A DNA stretch of 64,000 nt from Halobacillus litoralis (GCF_020171725.1 NZ_JAIVAJ010000002.1:124001-188000); one strand, 5' to 3'; numbered from the stretch's first letter, positions 26,594 through 35,799 are shown. Notes: a model not told the origin generated them from the sequence alone. Numbers and translations are program-made.

Positions 26594-27283
26594 TTGACCG
26601 ACACAAGTGTAATGCTGAGAGACGTTCCAAAGGAGGAGCGTCCGCGGGAGAGGCTGCTCGAATCAGGAGCCAAGAACCTCTCGAATCAGGAGCTGCTCGC
26701 CATTTTACTCGGAAGTGGGACGAGGCAGGAATCCGTCACGGACCTCGCCCAGCGTTTATTGATTCACTTTGAAGGGCTTGTCCTTTTGAAAGGGGCAACC
26801 ATCGAAGAACTTACCTCGATCAGAGGGATCGGATCAGCGAAAGCTGTACAGATTCTGGCTGCCATTGAGGTGGGCAAGCGGATGCATCAGATGAGACCCG
26901 CTGAACGTTACATGATCCGCAGTCCGGAAGACGGAGCTGACTTCGTCATGGAGGAGATGCGGGATTTGAACCAGGAACACTTCATCTGCCTTTTCCTCAA
27001 CACCAAGAACCAAGTCCTCCACAGACAGACGGTCTTCATCGGTAGTCTGAATGCCTCAATCGTCCATCCACGTGAAGTATTTAAAGAAGCGGTGAAGCGT
27101 TCTGCTGCTTCCATCATCTGTGCACACAACCACCCATCCGGAGACCCCAGTCCGTCACAGGAGGACATTCAAGTGACGAGAAGACTTCAGGAATGTGGCA
27201 AAATGATCGGCATTGAAGTGCTCGATCATTTGGTGATCGGCGACCGGAAGTTCGTGTCATTGAAGGAAAAAGGGTACCTGTAA
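26594..27283 (+). CDS. radC: RadC family JAB-domain protein
   Basis: A 229-residue protein, TTG start at 26594. An N-terminal helix-hairpin-helix region (LTSIRGIGSAKAVQILAAIEVG, about 75-100) is followed by an MPN/JAB domain. The metal motif HNHPSGDPSPS...D lies near residue 178 and the upstream Glu of the JAMM set is in the FKEAVKRSAA region. Classical annotations call it a DNA repair protein, but its biochemical role remains unsettled. Position between maf and mreB is as in Bacillus. Confidence 0.94.
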   Translation: MTDTSVMLRDVPKEERPRERLLESGAKNLSNQELLAILLGSGTRQESVTDLAQRLLIHFEGLVLLKGATIEELTSIRGIGSAKAVQILAAIEVGKRMHQMRPAERYMIRSPEDGADFVMEEMRDLNQEHFICLFLNTKNQVLHRQTVFIGSLNASIVHPREVFKEAVKRSAASIICAHNHPSGDPSPSQEDIQVTRRLQECGKMIGIEVLDHLVIGDRKFVSLKEKGYL

Positions 27284-27415
27284 TCTTGAACACAGGTGAG
27301 AATCTTCCTAGGGGACGAGGAACCCCTTTGTAGTCGAATGTTCCTGAAATGCAGAGAGAATCAAAAAAATGGGGACAGGAGCCGTGTAACACTATCTATT
27401 TTTCTCGTTTTTTCG

Positions 27416-27421
27416 TATAAT
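27416..27421 (+). promoter_or_regulatory. Possible -10 element upstream of mreB
   Basis: TATAAT is a consensus -10 in the 261-base radC-mreB gap. No good -35 is visible 17 bases upstream, so an activator or another sigma factor may be needed, or the match may be chance. Confidence 0.35.
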
Positions 27422-27439
27422 TAAATAAAAGGAATTCGA

Positions 27440-27473
27440 AAGCGCCATCTATAGAATTCTATACATGGCGCTT
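27440..27473. repeat. 34-base near-perfect palindrome upstream of mreB
   Basis: AAGCGCCATcTATAGAA is mirrored by TTCTATAcATGGCGCTT, with one mismatch per half. It sits 19 bases after the TATAAT and 71 bases before the mreB start. No T tract follows, so it is not a normal terminator. It could be an operator or a 5' UTR hairpin. Confidence 0.7.
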
Positions 27474-27544
27474 CTTCTAGTCCAAATTGTAACGTAAGGT
27501 TTGACCCGAATGAGTAATACGGGCGATTAGAAAGGAAGATATTA

Positions 27545-28585
27545 TTGGGTCTATTTGGGTTTTCACAAGACTTAGGAATTGATCTTGGCACAGCGAATAC
27601 ATTAGTGTTTTTAAAAAATAAAGGGGTCATCGTACGCGAGCCTTCCGTTGTAGCGAAAAATACACAGACGAATGAAATCGAAGCTGTAGGAAACGAAGCG
27701 AGAAATATGATTGGTCGTACCCCGGGATACATATCTGTCATCCGACCTATGAAGGATGGCGTCATTGCGGATTATGATACGACAGCGCAGATGATGAAGT
27801 ATTACATCAAAAAGGCATTGAAGAATCGTTCTTCTTTTGCGAGTAAACCGAACGTCATGGTATGTGTACCGTCCGGCATCACGATGGTGGAAGAGCGTGC
27901 CGTACTCGATGCGACGAAGCAGGCCGGGGCGAAAGATGCGTACCCGATTGCAGAGCCGTTTGCAGCTGCGATCGGCGCGGGCCTCCCGGTATGGGAACCG
28001 ACAGGAAGTATGGTCGTCGATATCGGTGGTGGAACGACGGAAGTCGCCATCATCTCCTTAGGCGGGATTGTGACCAGCCAGTCGATCCGCGTGGCAGGCG
28101 ACGAAATGGACGATGCGATCATCCAGCATGTCCGCAAGCGTTATAACCTTATGATCGGTGAGCGTACGGCGGAAGAAATAAAAGTTGAGCTCGGAGGAGC
28201 AGGAAATAACAACGGCGGTGAAGAAATGGATATTCGAGGGCGTGATCTGCTTTCCGGATTACCGAAGACGATTACGATCCAGTCCGATGAAATCATCGGA
28301 GCGTTGAAAGATACCGTCGATACCATTATCGATACCGTGAAGAATACATTGGAAAAAACACCACCGGAGCTTTCCGCAGACATTATGGAGCGTGGAATTG
28401 TTCTGACAGGCGGAGGCGCCTTACTACGAAACCTGGACACAGTCATCAGTGAAGAAACCAACATGCCCGTTTTCATTGCCGATGAGCCGCTTGATTGTGT
28501 GGCGATCGGAACAGGGAAATCCTTAGAATACATCCAACACTTCCGTTCACAGCCGAACGTGGCGTCGCGGGCGAAAATGGATTAG
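27545..28585 (+). CDS. mreB: Rod shape-determining protein MreB
   Basis: Bacterial actin that guides the elongasome around the cell. It has 346 residues and starts at TTG 27545 after GAAAGGAAG. The actin-type phosphate loops are intact: [14 protein letters not shown] near the N-terminus and [18 protein letters not shown] near residue 155. The connecting GDEMDDAI and the C-terminal [15 protein letters not shown] adenosine motif are present. It starts the mreBCD-minCD block. Confidence 0.97.
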   Translation: MGLFGFSQDLGIDLGTANTLVFLKNKGVIVREPSVVAKNTQTNEIEAVGNEARNMIGRTPGYISVIRPMKDGVIADYDTTAQMMKYYIKKALKNRSSFASKPNVMVCVPSGITMVEERAVLDATKQAGAKDAYPIAEPFAAAIGAGLPVWEPTGSMVVDIGGGTTEVAIISLGGIVTSQSIRVAGDEMDDAIIQHVRKRYNLMIGERTAEEIKVELGGAGNNNGGEEMDIRGRDLLSGLPKTITIQSDEIIGALKDTVDTIIDTVKNTLEKTPPELSADIMERGIVLTGGGALLRNLDTVISEETNMPVFIADEPLDCVAIGTGKSLEYIQHFRSQPNVASRAKMD

Positions 28586-28596
28586 GTTGATTCGGA

Positions 28597-29475
28597 ATGC
28601 CTTCTTTATTTCGTAGAAAACGCCTGATGGTTGTATTAATTGGTTTCATTGTCCTGGTGGCATTGATCGGTTTCTCAATCCGCGACCGGGACGCTCTCAG
28701 TACCCCTGAGAAATTTCTGCAGGATACCGTCGGCTGGATGCAGACGATTTTTCAAAAGCCTGTCAGCTTTGTCGACACGACAGTTGGAAACATTCAGGAT
28801 ATGTTCATGGTCTATGAGCAGAACCAAGTGTTGAAGTCCCGCCTTTCTGAATACAAAGGCGTAATCGAAGAGAATCAGCGTCTTGATCGTGAAAACGAAG
28901 AGTTAAGACAAACGCTCGAGAAAACAGAAGCGTTAAGTGACTATTCGCCTATTCAGGCTACCGTCATTGCCAGAAGCTCAGAACGTTGGTTCCAGCAAAT
29001 GACGATCAATAAGGGTGAAGAGCACGGCGTTGAGAAGGATATGGCCGTGATGACGAGCGACGGTCTTGTTGGAAAAGTGAAGTCCGCCGGCGCGTTCCAC
29101 TCTACCATTCAATTGTTAAGTGGGTTCGACCGTTCGAATAAAATCTCATCCTGGATCGTCCGAGAAGATGAAAGTGAAGCATTCGGTTTGATTGAAGGCT
29201 ATGATGATGAATCCGGACGTCTGCTCCTTGAAGGCATCAAGCTCGATGAAGTTGTCGAAAAAGGGGACACAGTCCTATCGTCAGGACTTGGCGGCGTATT
29301 CCCGAGCAACCTGCGGATCGGGACGGTAGAAGAGGTCGTCAATGACCAGTTCGGGCTGACGAAAACGGCTTATGTAGAGCCTTTTGCCGATCTATTCGAT
29401 ATCAATCATGTCATTGTCGTAGACCGCACGGCGGAATCGATTGAAGAAGACTCCGTGATGGACGGTGAGGGTTGA
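28597..29475 (+). CDS. mreC: Rod shape-determining protein MreC
   Basis: Bitopic elongasome protein; the outer part regulates PBP2-type synthases. It has 292 residues: a cytoplasmic RRKR stretch, a membrane helix at about 9-28, a coiled coil at about 68-110 (ENQRLDRENEELRQTLEKTEAL), then the double beta-barrel domain with SSERWFQQMTINKGEEHGVEKDMAV and TVLSSGLGGVFPSNLRIG. It overlaps mreD by one base (TGATG). Confidence 0.96.
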   Translation: MPSLFRRKRLMVVLIGFIVLVALIGFSIRDRDALSTPEKFLQDTVGWMQTIFQKPVSFVDTTVGNIQDMFMVYEQNQVLKSRLSEYKGVIEENQRLDRENEELRQTLEKTEALSDYSPIQATVIARSSERWFQQMTINKGEEHGVEKDMAVMTSDGLVGKVKSAGAFHSTIQLLSGFDRSNKISSWIVREDESEAFGLIEGYDDESGRLLLEGIKLDEVVEKGDTVLSSGLGGVFPSNLRIGTVEEVVNDQFGLTKTAYVEPFADLFDINHVIVVDRTAESIEEDSVMDGEG

Positions 29476-30002
29476 TGAAAAAATACATCATCGCTCTATT
29501 CTGTCTGCTTCTGCTCGTCATGCAAGGGATGGCGATGGGGTGGCTTCCGAAGGGGCTCGTTTATTCAGACGTGTTGATTACCCCGCACTGGGTGTTGGTG
29601 TTTCTTTTCCTCGTCGCCATCTTTTATGACCGTGAACACACATACTCAGCCGTTTGGTTCGGTCTGTTATTCGGACTTCTCATTGACGTCGTGTACACAG
29701 GAGTACTAGGTGTCTATATGGTCACGTATGCGCTTGTGGCGTATGCGATCCATGGATTGAACCGCTGGCTGCACAGTACATTCATCGGGGCGTCTGTGCT
29801 TACGATCATCGGCATAGCGCTTGCCGATACGAGTTTATATATCATTTATTCATTTGTTCAGATAACAGATATGACGTGGGCGGACTACGCGACGCTCAGG
29901 CTGCTGCCGACACTCGCAGCGAATATGATCGTCTTCGTCATTCTTTTTCCATTGATAAAGGAACGCTTGTCGATCTGGTCTGAGGAGTTAATGAATACGT
30001 AG
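29475..30002 (+). CDS. mreD: Rod shape-determining protein MreD
   Basis: Polytopic partner of MreC; 175 residues with about five hydrophobic helices. The ATG at 29475 overlaps the mreC stop as TGATG; a TTG one codon earlier is less likely because it would be only one base from the GGTGAGG site. Conserved MreD features are the charged loop FYDREHTYSAVWFGLLFGLLIDVVYTGVLGVYM. Confidence 0.93.
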   Translation: MKKYIIALFCLLLLVMQGMAMGWLPKGLVYSDVLITPHWVLVFLFLVAIFYDREHTYSAVWFGLLFGLLIDVVYTGVLGVYMVTYALVAYAIHGLNRWLHSTFIGASVLTIIGIALADTSLYIIYSFVQITDMTWADYATLRLLPTLAANMIVFVILFPLIKERLSIWSEELMNT

Positions 30003-30029
30003 GACCAGGAAACGTTTAAGGTTGGGTTG

Positions 30030-30713
30030 GTGGCAAATATGCAAAAAATCATGATCAAAGGAACTCGTGATGGATTGACATTAAGACTGGATGATCAATG
30101 CGGGTTTGACGAGTTATTGCAAGAGCTTGAGGAAAAGTTGTCCATGAACGGCGTGGATGAGGATGAACCGATGATCCGGGTTTCCGTTCAACTGGGCAAG
30201 CGATTTGTCACAGAAGAGCAGAAGGATCAAATTTCAGATGTCATTCGCGACAAACAAAAGCTTGTCGTAGAGCGAATCGAATCAGAGGTCATCACGAAAC
30301 AGGAAGCCCTTGAATGGAAAGAGCATACACAGCTGACACCGATTGTCCGGACCATCCGTTCCGGGCAGGTGGTTCATGTCAAAGGGGATTTGCTGCTGAT
30401 TGGCGATGTGAATCCCGGCGGTCAAGTCACGGCGACAGGGAATATCTTCGTGCTCGGCAAACTGCGCGGCATCGCCCATTCTGGTGTGGACGGGGCGGCG
30501 GATACCGTCATCGCTGCGTCCTATATGCAGCCGAACCAACTTAGAATATCCGACCAAGTCAGTCGATCTCCCGATTATGAATCGGAAGGCGTCTACATGG
30601 AGTGTGGATATATTGATGAAAACGAAGGGAAAATCCGGATGGATACGATTCAGCAAGTGATGAAGAAACGTCCGGATTTGGTGAGTTTGGAAAGGAGAAT
30701 GTTAAATGGGTGA
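30030..30713 (+). CDS. minC: Septum site-determining protein MinC
   Basis: FtsZ polymerisation inhibitor recruited to poles by MinD. About 227 residues: an N-terminal domain opening IMIKGTRDGLTLRLDD and a C-terminal beta-helix domain with VVHVKGDLLLIGDVNPGGQVTATGNIFVLGKLRGIAHSG. The start is uncertain between TTG 30027, GTG 30030 and ATG 30039 because the ribosome site (AAGGTTGGG) is weak. It overlaps minD by eight bases. Confidence 0.95.
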   Translation: MANMQKIMIKGTRDGLTLRLDDQCGFDELLQELEEKLSMNGVDEDEPMIRVSVQLGKRFVTEEQKDQISDVIRDKQKLVVERIESEVITKQEALEWKEHTQLTPIVRTIRSGQVVHVKGDLLLIGDVNPGGQVTATGNIFVLGKLRGIAHSGVDGAADTVIAASYMQPNQLRISDQVSRSPDYESEGVYMECGYIDENEGKIRMDTIQQVMKKRPDLVSLERRMLNG

Positions 30714-31503
30714 AGCGATTGTAGTAACCTCCGGGAAGGGAGGGGTTGGTAAAACGACAACGACTGCTAACCTCGGTACGGCCCTCGCCTTGCAGGATAA
30801 AAAGGTCTGCCTGGTGGATACAGACATTGGTCTTCGTAATCTGGATGTCATCATGGGTCTTGAGAATCGCATCATTTATGACATTGTCGATGTAGTGAAA
30901 GAACGGTGCAAAACCAATCAGGCCCTGATTCCGGACAAGCGGTTTGATTGTCTATACGTCCTGCCGGCTGCTCAGACATCGGACAAGTCGGAAGTGACGC
31001 CTGAGGCTATCAAAACGATTGTCGATGAGTTGAAGCAAGACTTCGATTACATCCTGATCGATTGCCCTGCCGGCATTGAACAAGGCTACAAAAATGCCGT
31101 AGCTGGAGCGGATAAGGCGATTGTCGTTACGACGCCTGAGAAATCGAGTGTGCGTGATGCGGACCGGATTATCGGGCTGCTCGAGCAGGAGGATGTTGAG
31201 AGTCCGAAGCTTGTGATCAATCGGATCCGCAATCACATGATGAAAAGTGGGGATTTACTGGACGTGGATGAAATCGTCTCTATTTTATCGATTGATTTAC
31301 TCGGAATCATCATTGATGATGATGCGGTGTTGAAGGCTGCGAACAGTGGTGAGCCTGTCGCGATGAAGCCGGACTCGAAAGCTTCTCTTGCCTACCGGAA
31401 CATCGCCCGCCGTATATTGGGCGAAGCGGTACCTTTACTTAATTTAGATGAAGAGTCAGGGATGTTTGCGAAGGTTAAGAAATTCTTCGGCATCCGTTCA
31501 TAA
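30706..31503 (+). CDS. minD: Septum site-determining ATPase MinD
   Basis: Membrane-associated ATPase that places MinC away from mid-cell. It has 265 residues. The deviant Walker A is GKGGVGKTTTT, with signature lysine K11 and K16. DTDIGLRNLDVIMG and the Walker B region DYILIDCPAGIEQGY follow. The C-terminal amphipathic helix MFAKVKKFFGIRS is the membrane targeting sequence. AAAGGAGAATG precedes the start inside minC. Confidence 0.97.
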   Translation: MGEAIVVTSGKGGVGKTTTTANLGTALALQDKKVCLVDTDIGLRNLDVIMGLENRIIYDIVDVVKERCKTNQALIPDKRFDCLYVLPAAQTSDKSEVTPEAIKTIVDELKQDFDYILIDCPAGIEQGYKNAVAGADKAIVVTTPEKSSVRDADRIIGLLEQEDVESPKLVINRIRNHMMKSGDLLDVDEIVSILSIDLLGIIIDDDAVLKAANSGEPVAMKPDSKASLAYRNIARRILGEAVPLLNLDEESGMFAKVKKFFGIRS

Positions 31504-31506
31504 AGG

Positions 31507-31538
31507 AGAGCACTTGAATCGTTTTCAAGTGCTCTTTT
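31507..31538 (+). terminator. minD terminator, upstream copy of a duplicated pair
   Basis: AGAGCACTTGAA pairs with TTCAAGTGCTCT, followed by four Ts, directly after the minD stop. A near-identical hairpin (30 of 32 bases) recurs at 31854, beyond the repeat element. Confidence 0.9.
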
Positions 31539-31571
31539 ATGTTGTTGAGAAAGTCCTATCTGTTCTTATAA

Positions 31572-31712
31572 AGTTGGAGAAGCGGTGTTGGCGAAACAAC
31601 TCGCTTTCCGTGGGCGTCCGCTGAGTCTCCTCGCTCCCTTCGGTCGCTGCGGGGTCTCATCTGTACTCAGCTCCCACAGGAGTCTCGCTGTTTCGCCAAC
31701 ACCTTCATGAAG
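31572..31712. repeat. Structured dispersed repeat, copy 1
   Basis: Outer arms GGTGTTGGCGAAACA (31584-31598) and TGTTTCGCCAACACC (31689-31703) are perfect inverted repeats. The core CTCGCTTTCCG...CTCCTCG...GGGGTCTC...GGAGTCTCGC is shared with copy 2 at 62.3 kb, although the outer arms differ. No open reading frame with coding character is seen, so this is non-coding. The 31504-31988 gap consists of this element, the two terminators and about 140 bases of unassigned sequence (31713-31853). Confidence 0.85.
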
Positions 31713-31853
31713 TGGAGGCGGAACCTCTTATGCTATCGTCTGAAAAAGGCGATGATGGCACAGAATAACGTTCGGCTTTCCATACCCCTGTTCGGTTCTG
31801 TTCTGTTCCCGCTGTCCTACTCATATGTAACAGAAGCGTTCTCCAAACTTTGA

Positions 31854-31888
31854 AGAGCACTTGAATTGTTTTCAGGTGCTCTTTTTTT
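31854..31888 (+). terminator. Second copy of the minD terminator
   Basis: AGAGCACTTGAATTGTTTTC followed by AGGTGCTCT and seven Ts repeats the minD terminator with two changes. The first change is in the loop and the second gives a wobble pair, so the hairpin survives. The nearest upstream gene is minD, 350 bases away. Confidence 0.88.
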
Positions 31889-31988
31889 GTGCTTACAGGT
31901 CTCTGAAAGTAAACGTGCTTCAAGTGGCATAACCTTTCCATGGCCACCATAGAATGATAGAAAAGGTGGTCAAGGAAGGGGATTTAAT

Positions 31989-32741
31989 GTGGACAAGAAT
32001 ATCCGTAATGTTCGAAAAAATATTATCGAGCGGAAGAAGAGGCGTGTTCAGGGCCAAGGGACGACACCGCGTCAGTCATTGTACAAGCCTCCAGGAGACG
32101 AAGAGATGCACGGTTTTCCACCTCTGATCACGCCGGATTCATCCGGACGGAAGCAGCCACAGCCGTCGAAGAAAAGCAGCTATTTAGGGGTGCAGGTCGT
32201 GCTTGCTGCAGCTTTGTTTGCAACGGTTGCGGTCGGGAAGAATGCGTCCTTCACATGGCTGGACGGGCCAGAGCAGTGGGTGACGAGCCAGATGCAGGAG
32301 GATTTCCCTTTTGCTAAAGTGTCGGCGTGGTATTCGGACAGGTTCGGGGATCCACTCGAAGTCATTTCCCAGAATGAGGATCCGGCTCCGTCCCAGGCTG
32401 CTCTTCCTGTCAGCGGTTCGGTTACAACTCCGTTTGAAGCGAATGGGAAAGGAATTCGTATGGCTGTGGAAGCAGGGTCCCCGGTGCAGGCTGTGAAGTC
32501 TGGAACGGTCGTCTTTGTCGGAAATGTAGAAGAGACCGGGAAGACGGTGGTCGTGCAGCACGAGGATGGAAGTAAGAGCACATACGGATTTTTGACTGAA
32601 GTCCAGGTGCATTTGTATGAAAATATACCTGCTCAGACCGTTCTCGGGGACGCCCAGGCTTCAGAAGTGTTCTTTGGAATTGAAAAGAATGATCAGTACA
32701 TTGACCCTGCGAAGGTAATTAAAGTTGATGAAAGCTCTTAA
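31989..32741 (+). CDS. spoIVFA: SpoIVFA, LytM/M23-domain regulator of SpoIVFB
   Basis: Mother-cell membrane protein that holds SpoIVFB inactive until SpoIVB cleaves it. It has 250 residues, GTG start at 31989 after AAGGAAGGGGA. A very basic N-terminus (RKNIIERKKRRVQGQ) precedes one membrane helix (about 62-80) and a degenerate M23 domain (about 140-245) with PVSGSVTTPFEANGKGIRMAVEAGSPVQAVKSG. Catalytic zinc histidines are not obvious, as usual in SpoIVFA. The spoIVFB start overlaps its end. Confidence 0.92.
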   Translation: MDKNIRNVRKNIIERKKRRVQGQGTTPRQSLYKPPGDEEMHGFPPLITPDSSGRKQPQPSKKSSYLGVQVVLAAALFATVAVGKNASFTWLDGPEQWVTSQMQEDFPFAKVSAWYSDRFGDPLEVISQNEDPAPSQAALPVSGSVTTPFEANGKGIRMAVEAGSPVQAVKSGTVVFVGNVEETGKTVVVQHEDGSKSTYGFLTEVQVHLYENIPAQTVLGDAQASEVFFGIEKNDQYIDPAKVIKVDESS

Positions 32742-33585
32742 CCTTTCCAACACCATTCACATTCATCCACTCTTTTTTCTGCTTGCGATCTCAGCTTTGC
32801 TCACGGGGGCGATTTATCCGTTTATTGTGCTGTTCAGCCTTGTGTTGATTCATGAATGTGGTCACTTTTTTATGGCTAAATATTATGGGTGGCGGGTAAC
32901 CAGGATGGAGATCTGGCTCTTTGGAGGCGCTGTAGTCAGTGAAGAGCACCACAGCCGCCCGATTCGAGAGCAGGTCCATGTGATCTTAGCGGGACCCGTC
33001 CAGCACATTTGGATATTCGGGCTGCTGTTTCTGTTGGAATCGACACTCGGGTCTCATCCTCTACTTTCTACGGCGTGGCATTATAATGGATTACTTCTAA
33101 TTTTTAATTTACTACCGATATGGCCTTTAGATGGTGGGAAGTTGTTGTTCCACCTTTTCTCAAGATGGGCGACCTTCCGAAATACGCAGCTGCTCACGCT
33201 TGCGTTTTCTTTATGTTTCTTAATGTCTGTTGCAGGCTGGATGACGTTGCATCACTATTGGACGCTTGCCGCGGTATGGCTGGCAGGATTTCTTATTTTA
33301 GAGCATGTTCTGGAGTGGAAGAGGCGGTATTATGTATTGATGAGATACTGGCTTTATCGCTCGTCTAAGGCGTTTCCGGAGCTTCCGGACCACTATGTAT
33401 CGGTCCGTGGTGACGCGTTCGTAAGGGATCTGCTGCGTTCAATGCGCGCGACTTCACGTCAAGTGTTTGTATTGAAACAGCAGGAGGGTTCTTATATAGT
33501 AAATGAACAAGAGTGTCTTGAAGCCTTCTTTAACCGGAATCGAGCGGATTTAAGGGTTCAAGATGTTCCAAAACGTTTACAATGA
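32728..33585 (+). CDS. spoIVFB: SpoIVFB, site-2 (M50) intramembrane metalloprotease
   Basis: Cleaves pro-sigma-K in the mother cell outer forespore membrane. The ATG at 32728 gives 285 residues. The zinc motif HECGH is at 42-46, and the third ligand lies in NLLPIWPLDGGKLL near residue 135. Several hydrophobic helices precede a C-terminal CBS-like domain (about 222-275: YVSVRGDAFVRDLL ... YIVNEQECLEAFF), which senses ATP in the B. subtilis enzyme. Four-base-type overlaps on both sides indicate a tight operon. Confidence 0.94.
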   Translation: MKALNLSNTIHIHPLFFLLAISALLTGAIYPFIVLFSLVLIHECGHFFMAKYYGWRVTRMEIWLFGGAVVSEEHHSRPIREQVHVILAGPVQHIWIFGLLFLLESTLGSHPLLSTAWHYNGLLLIFNLLPIWPLDGGKLLFHLFSRWATFRNTQLLTLAFSLCFLMSVAGWMTLHHYWTLAAVWLAGFLILEHVLEWKRRYYVLMRYWLYRSSKAFPELPDHYVSVRGDAFVRDLLRSMRATSRQVFVLKQQEGSYIVNEQECLEAFFNRNRADLRVQDVPKRLQ

Positions 33586-33593
33586 GGGATTTG

Positions 33594-35009
33594 ATGAGAA
33601 CCATAACCTTACATACAAAGTTCACTGAGAAAACAGGGGTCGTGACAGAAGAGGGGCGAGTGAGCGAAATCGTCTTTGACCGCCCGGGACAGAGCGTACA
33701 GACCGGATCCATTTACATGGGAAAAGTGATGAAGGTCGTAGCGAATCTTCAGGCGGCATTTATAGATATTGGAGAAGAGAAGCATGCTTTTCTTAGAAAA
33801 GAAGCGGTGCCTTGGGCAGAGGATCGCATCGAGAAGGCTTTGAAAGAAGGAGAGTCTCTTCCTGTGCAAGTCATTAAAGAACCGTTTGACGATAAAGGTG
33901 CCGGGGTCAGTGCGGATTTGACCATTGCGGGCCTTTATTCCGTTTATCAGCCTTTTGGCACAACCCTTTCGGTATCGAAAAAGCTTTCACCGGAACAGTC
34001 TCAAAGGTTGAAAGATTCGTTACAGGAGGTCCTCGGGTCTAAAGAAGGCGCCATCATCCGGACGGCTGCTTCCCACGTTACGGAACAGCAAGTCCTGGAG
34101 GAAATTGAAGCGTTAAGAGCGTTCTGGCAGAATACCCAGGCGGTTAAGCCGGCTCAGAAAATGGTTGAAGATCCGCTTATACCGGATCAACTCTTAAGAA
34201 AGTTTCCGATCCATACAGTGGACGAAATTTTGGTGGATGATGTGAAAGCAGCCAACCACTTAAGACAACGATTTCCAGGGGCTTCAGAAAAAATCAAGTG
34301 GCAGAGCACGGGGGAAGAACGCTCCATCAACGAGTGGCAGCAGGTACTGACCAACCGGACGGTGGAGCTTGAAGACGGAATTGAATTGGTCATCGACCGC
34401 ACAGAAGCGATGACGGTGATTGATGTGAACAGCTCGAAGTATCAAGGCAGGACGATGACGAATTCCCACGCCTTTGATGTCAATAAAAGAGCGGCTGCAG
34501 CCATTCAAAGGGAGCTGCGCCTAAGGAATCTTTCGGGCATTATTCTTGTTGATTTCATTTCGATGAAGGACAAGTCGCTTGAACAGAAACTCGTTCAATT
34601 TATGAAGAAACAGGGAAGTCAGGACCCTGTCAAAACCAATGTCTATGGCATGACGAAGCTTGGTTTGATGGAACTGACGAGAAAGCGGGATCGTGTCAAT
34701 GCGATCGATCTGTTTACCGCTGCCTCGAGCAGGACGTTTACATTAGAGACGAGCGTGTACCGGCTCGAGCGAGAACTGATGGATGCTGCCCGTTCTTCAT
34801 CAGAAGCGATTCTCTTAGCGGTTCACCCGAAGTTGGTAAATGAGAAAAAACGATTGCTTTCTTCTCCAATCTCTAGTAAAATTCCACAGGAGCTGTTTGT
34901 TAGGCAGGACGTACTCGTCTCTGGCTATCAAATTGAGCTTGAAGGGTCCGAAAACATGGTGAAAGAAGCGATCGAACATCGTGGATATCATGTTGACAAC
35001 TTGTTTTGA
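33594..35009 (+). CDS. rng: Ribonuclease E/G family protein
   Basis: Endoribonuclease with an S1 RNA-binding domain; 471 residues from ATG 33594 (GAGGG five bases upstream, giving MRTITLHTK). A second ATG at 33582 overlaps the spoIVFB stop and is less well placed. The S1 segment GSIYMGKVMKVVANLQAAFIDIG is near residue 35. The catalytic aspartates are in MTVIDVNSSKYQGR and IILVDFISM. B. subtilis 168 lacks RNase E/G, whereas many other Bacillaceae have one at this site. It probably takes part in rRNA maturation. Confidence 0.93.
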   Translation: MRTITLHTKFTEKTGVVTEEGRVSEIVFDRPGQSVQTGSIYMGKVMKVVANLQAAFIDIGEEKHAFLRKEAVPWAEDRIEKALKEGESLPVQVIKEPFDDKGAGVSADLTIAGLYSVYQPFGTTLSVSKKLSPEQSQRLKDSLQEVLGSKEGAIIRTAASHVTEQQVLEEIEALRAFWQNTQAVKPAQKMVEDPLIPDQLLRKFPIHTVDEILVDDVKAANHLRQRFPGASEKIKWQSTGEERSINEWQQVLTNRTVELEDGIELVIDRTEAMTVIDVNSSKYQGRTMTNSHAFDVNKRAAAAIQRELRLRNLSGIILVDFISMKDKSLEQKLVQFMKKQGSQDPVKTNVYGMTKLGLMELTRKRDRVNAIDLFTAASSRTFTLETSVYRLERELMDAARSSSEAILLAVHPKLVNEKKRLLSSPISSKIPQELFVRQDVLVSGYQIELEGSENMVKEAIEHRGYHVDNLF

Positions 35010-35035
35010 GATGTGGTAACATTGTTTTGTTATTC

Positions 35036-35116
35036 AGTAGCACTCCGCTGCTGCAACCGCACAGAACAGGTTTTTAAACCGATTGTTCGGTACCTGAATG
35101 GCGAGTCTGAGTAAAT
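35036..35116 (+). promoter_or_regulatory. L21 leader: probable autoregulatory mRNA structure before rplU
   Basis: The ~100-base leader contains a GC-rich hairpin near 35039-35060 and ends GGCGAGTCTGAGTAAA, resembling the L21 leader found before rplU in Bacillota. Binding of L21 would repress the rplU-prp-rpmA operon. Recognised by resemblance and position only. Confidence 0.6.
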
Positions 35117-35131
35117 TGAGGAGGTGCAGGT

Positions 35132-35440
35132 ATGTACGCAATTATTGAAACTGGTGGTAAGCAAGTTAAAGTTGAAAAAGGCCAGGAAATCTATGTTGAG
35201 AAACTTGACGTAGAAGCTGGTGAAACAGTTACATTCGACAACGTGATCTTCGTTGGTGGTGAGTCTGCTAAAGTAGGCGCTCCATACGTTGACGGTGCTT
35301 CTGTAACGGCTAAAGTTGAAAAACAAGGTCGTCAAAAGAAACTAACTGTTTTCAAATACAAGCCGAAAAAGAACTACAAGCGTAAACAAGGTCACCGTCA
35401 GCCGTACACGAAACTAGTCGTTGAAGACATCAACGCGTAA
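35132..35440 (+). CDS. rplU: Ribosomal protein bL21
   Basis: Large-subunit protein, 102 residues, full length. It opens [18 protein letters not shown] and ends with the [17 protein letters not shown] rRNA-binding signature. AGGAGGTGCAGGT precedes the ATG. First gene of the rplU-prp-rpmA operon. Confidence 0.98.
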   Translation: MYAIIETGGKQVKVEKGQEIYVEKLDVEAGETVTFDNVIFVGGESAKVGAPYVDGASVTAKVEKQGRQKKLTVFKYKPKKNYKRKQGHRQPYTKLVVEDINA

Positions 35441-35452
35441 GGTTTCGAACGG

Positions 35453-35785
35453 ATGATTAAGGTCACATTGTTTCGTTCACAAGGAGATTTGACTGGCTTT
35501 GAAATCAGCGGACATGCAGAGAGCGGTCCATATGGACATGACCTCGTATGTGCAGCGGTTTCCACAGCATCGATCGGTGCCGTGAATGCCATCGCAAAGC
35601 TTTGTGATTTTGAACCTGATGTAAAGCAGGCAGGAGAAGAGGGCGGTTATTTGAAAGTGATGCTTCCTGAAGGATTACCGGATGAAGCTTCCTACAAAGC
35701 CAAACTGCTTCTTGAAGGCATGCAGGTTACATTAGAATCAATAGAACATGAGCATCATCAATATATTTCAATTTCTCACCGATAA
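35453..35785 (+). CDS. prp: Ribosomal-processing cysteine protease Prp
   Basis: Cleaves the N-terminal extension from bL27, a step essential in staphylococci. It has 110 residues. The catalytic histidine is in [20 protein letters not shown] (first GHA) and the nucleophilic cysteine in LVCAAVS. Its position between rplU and rpmA is diagnostic, and the bL27 encoded next has the matching cleavage site. Formerly annotated ysxB. Confidence 0.95.
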   Translation: MIKVTLFRSQGDLTGFEISGHAESGPYGHDLVCAAVSTASIGAVNAIAKLCDFEPDVKQAGEEGGYLKVMLPEGLPDEASYKAKLLLEGMQVTLESIEHEHHQYISISHR

Positions 35786-35799
35786 GGAGGTGGAGACTC

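Noticed and set aside
27361..27392. GGGGACAGGAGCC-type sequence as half of a Bacillaceae REP (RAYT-associated) palindrome
   Set aside because: The second half-site is absent and similarity is short; it may be a decayed remnant but cannot be supported.
31705..31950. 81-codon minus-strand frame within the minD-spoIVFA gap
   Set aside because: It spans repeat-flanking sequence and the second terminator, lacks a ribosome site and has no recognisable protein features.
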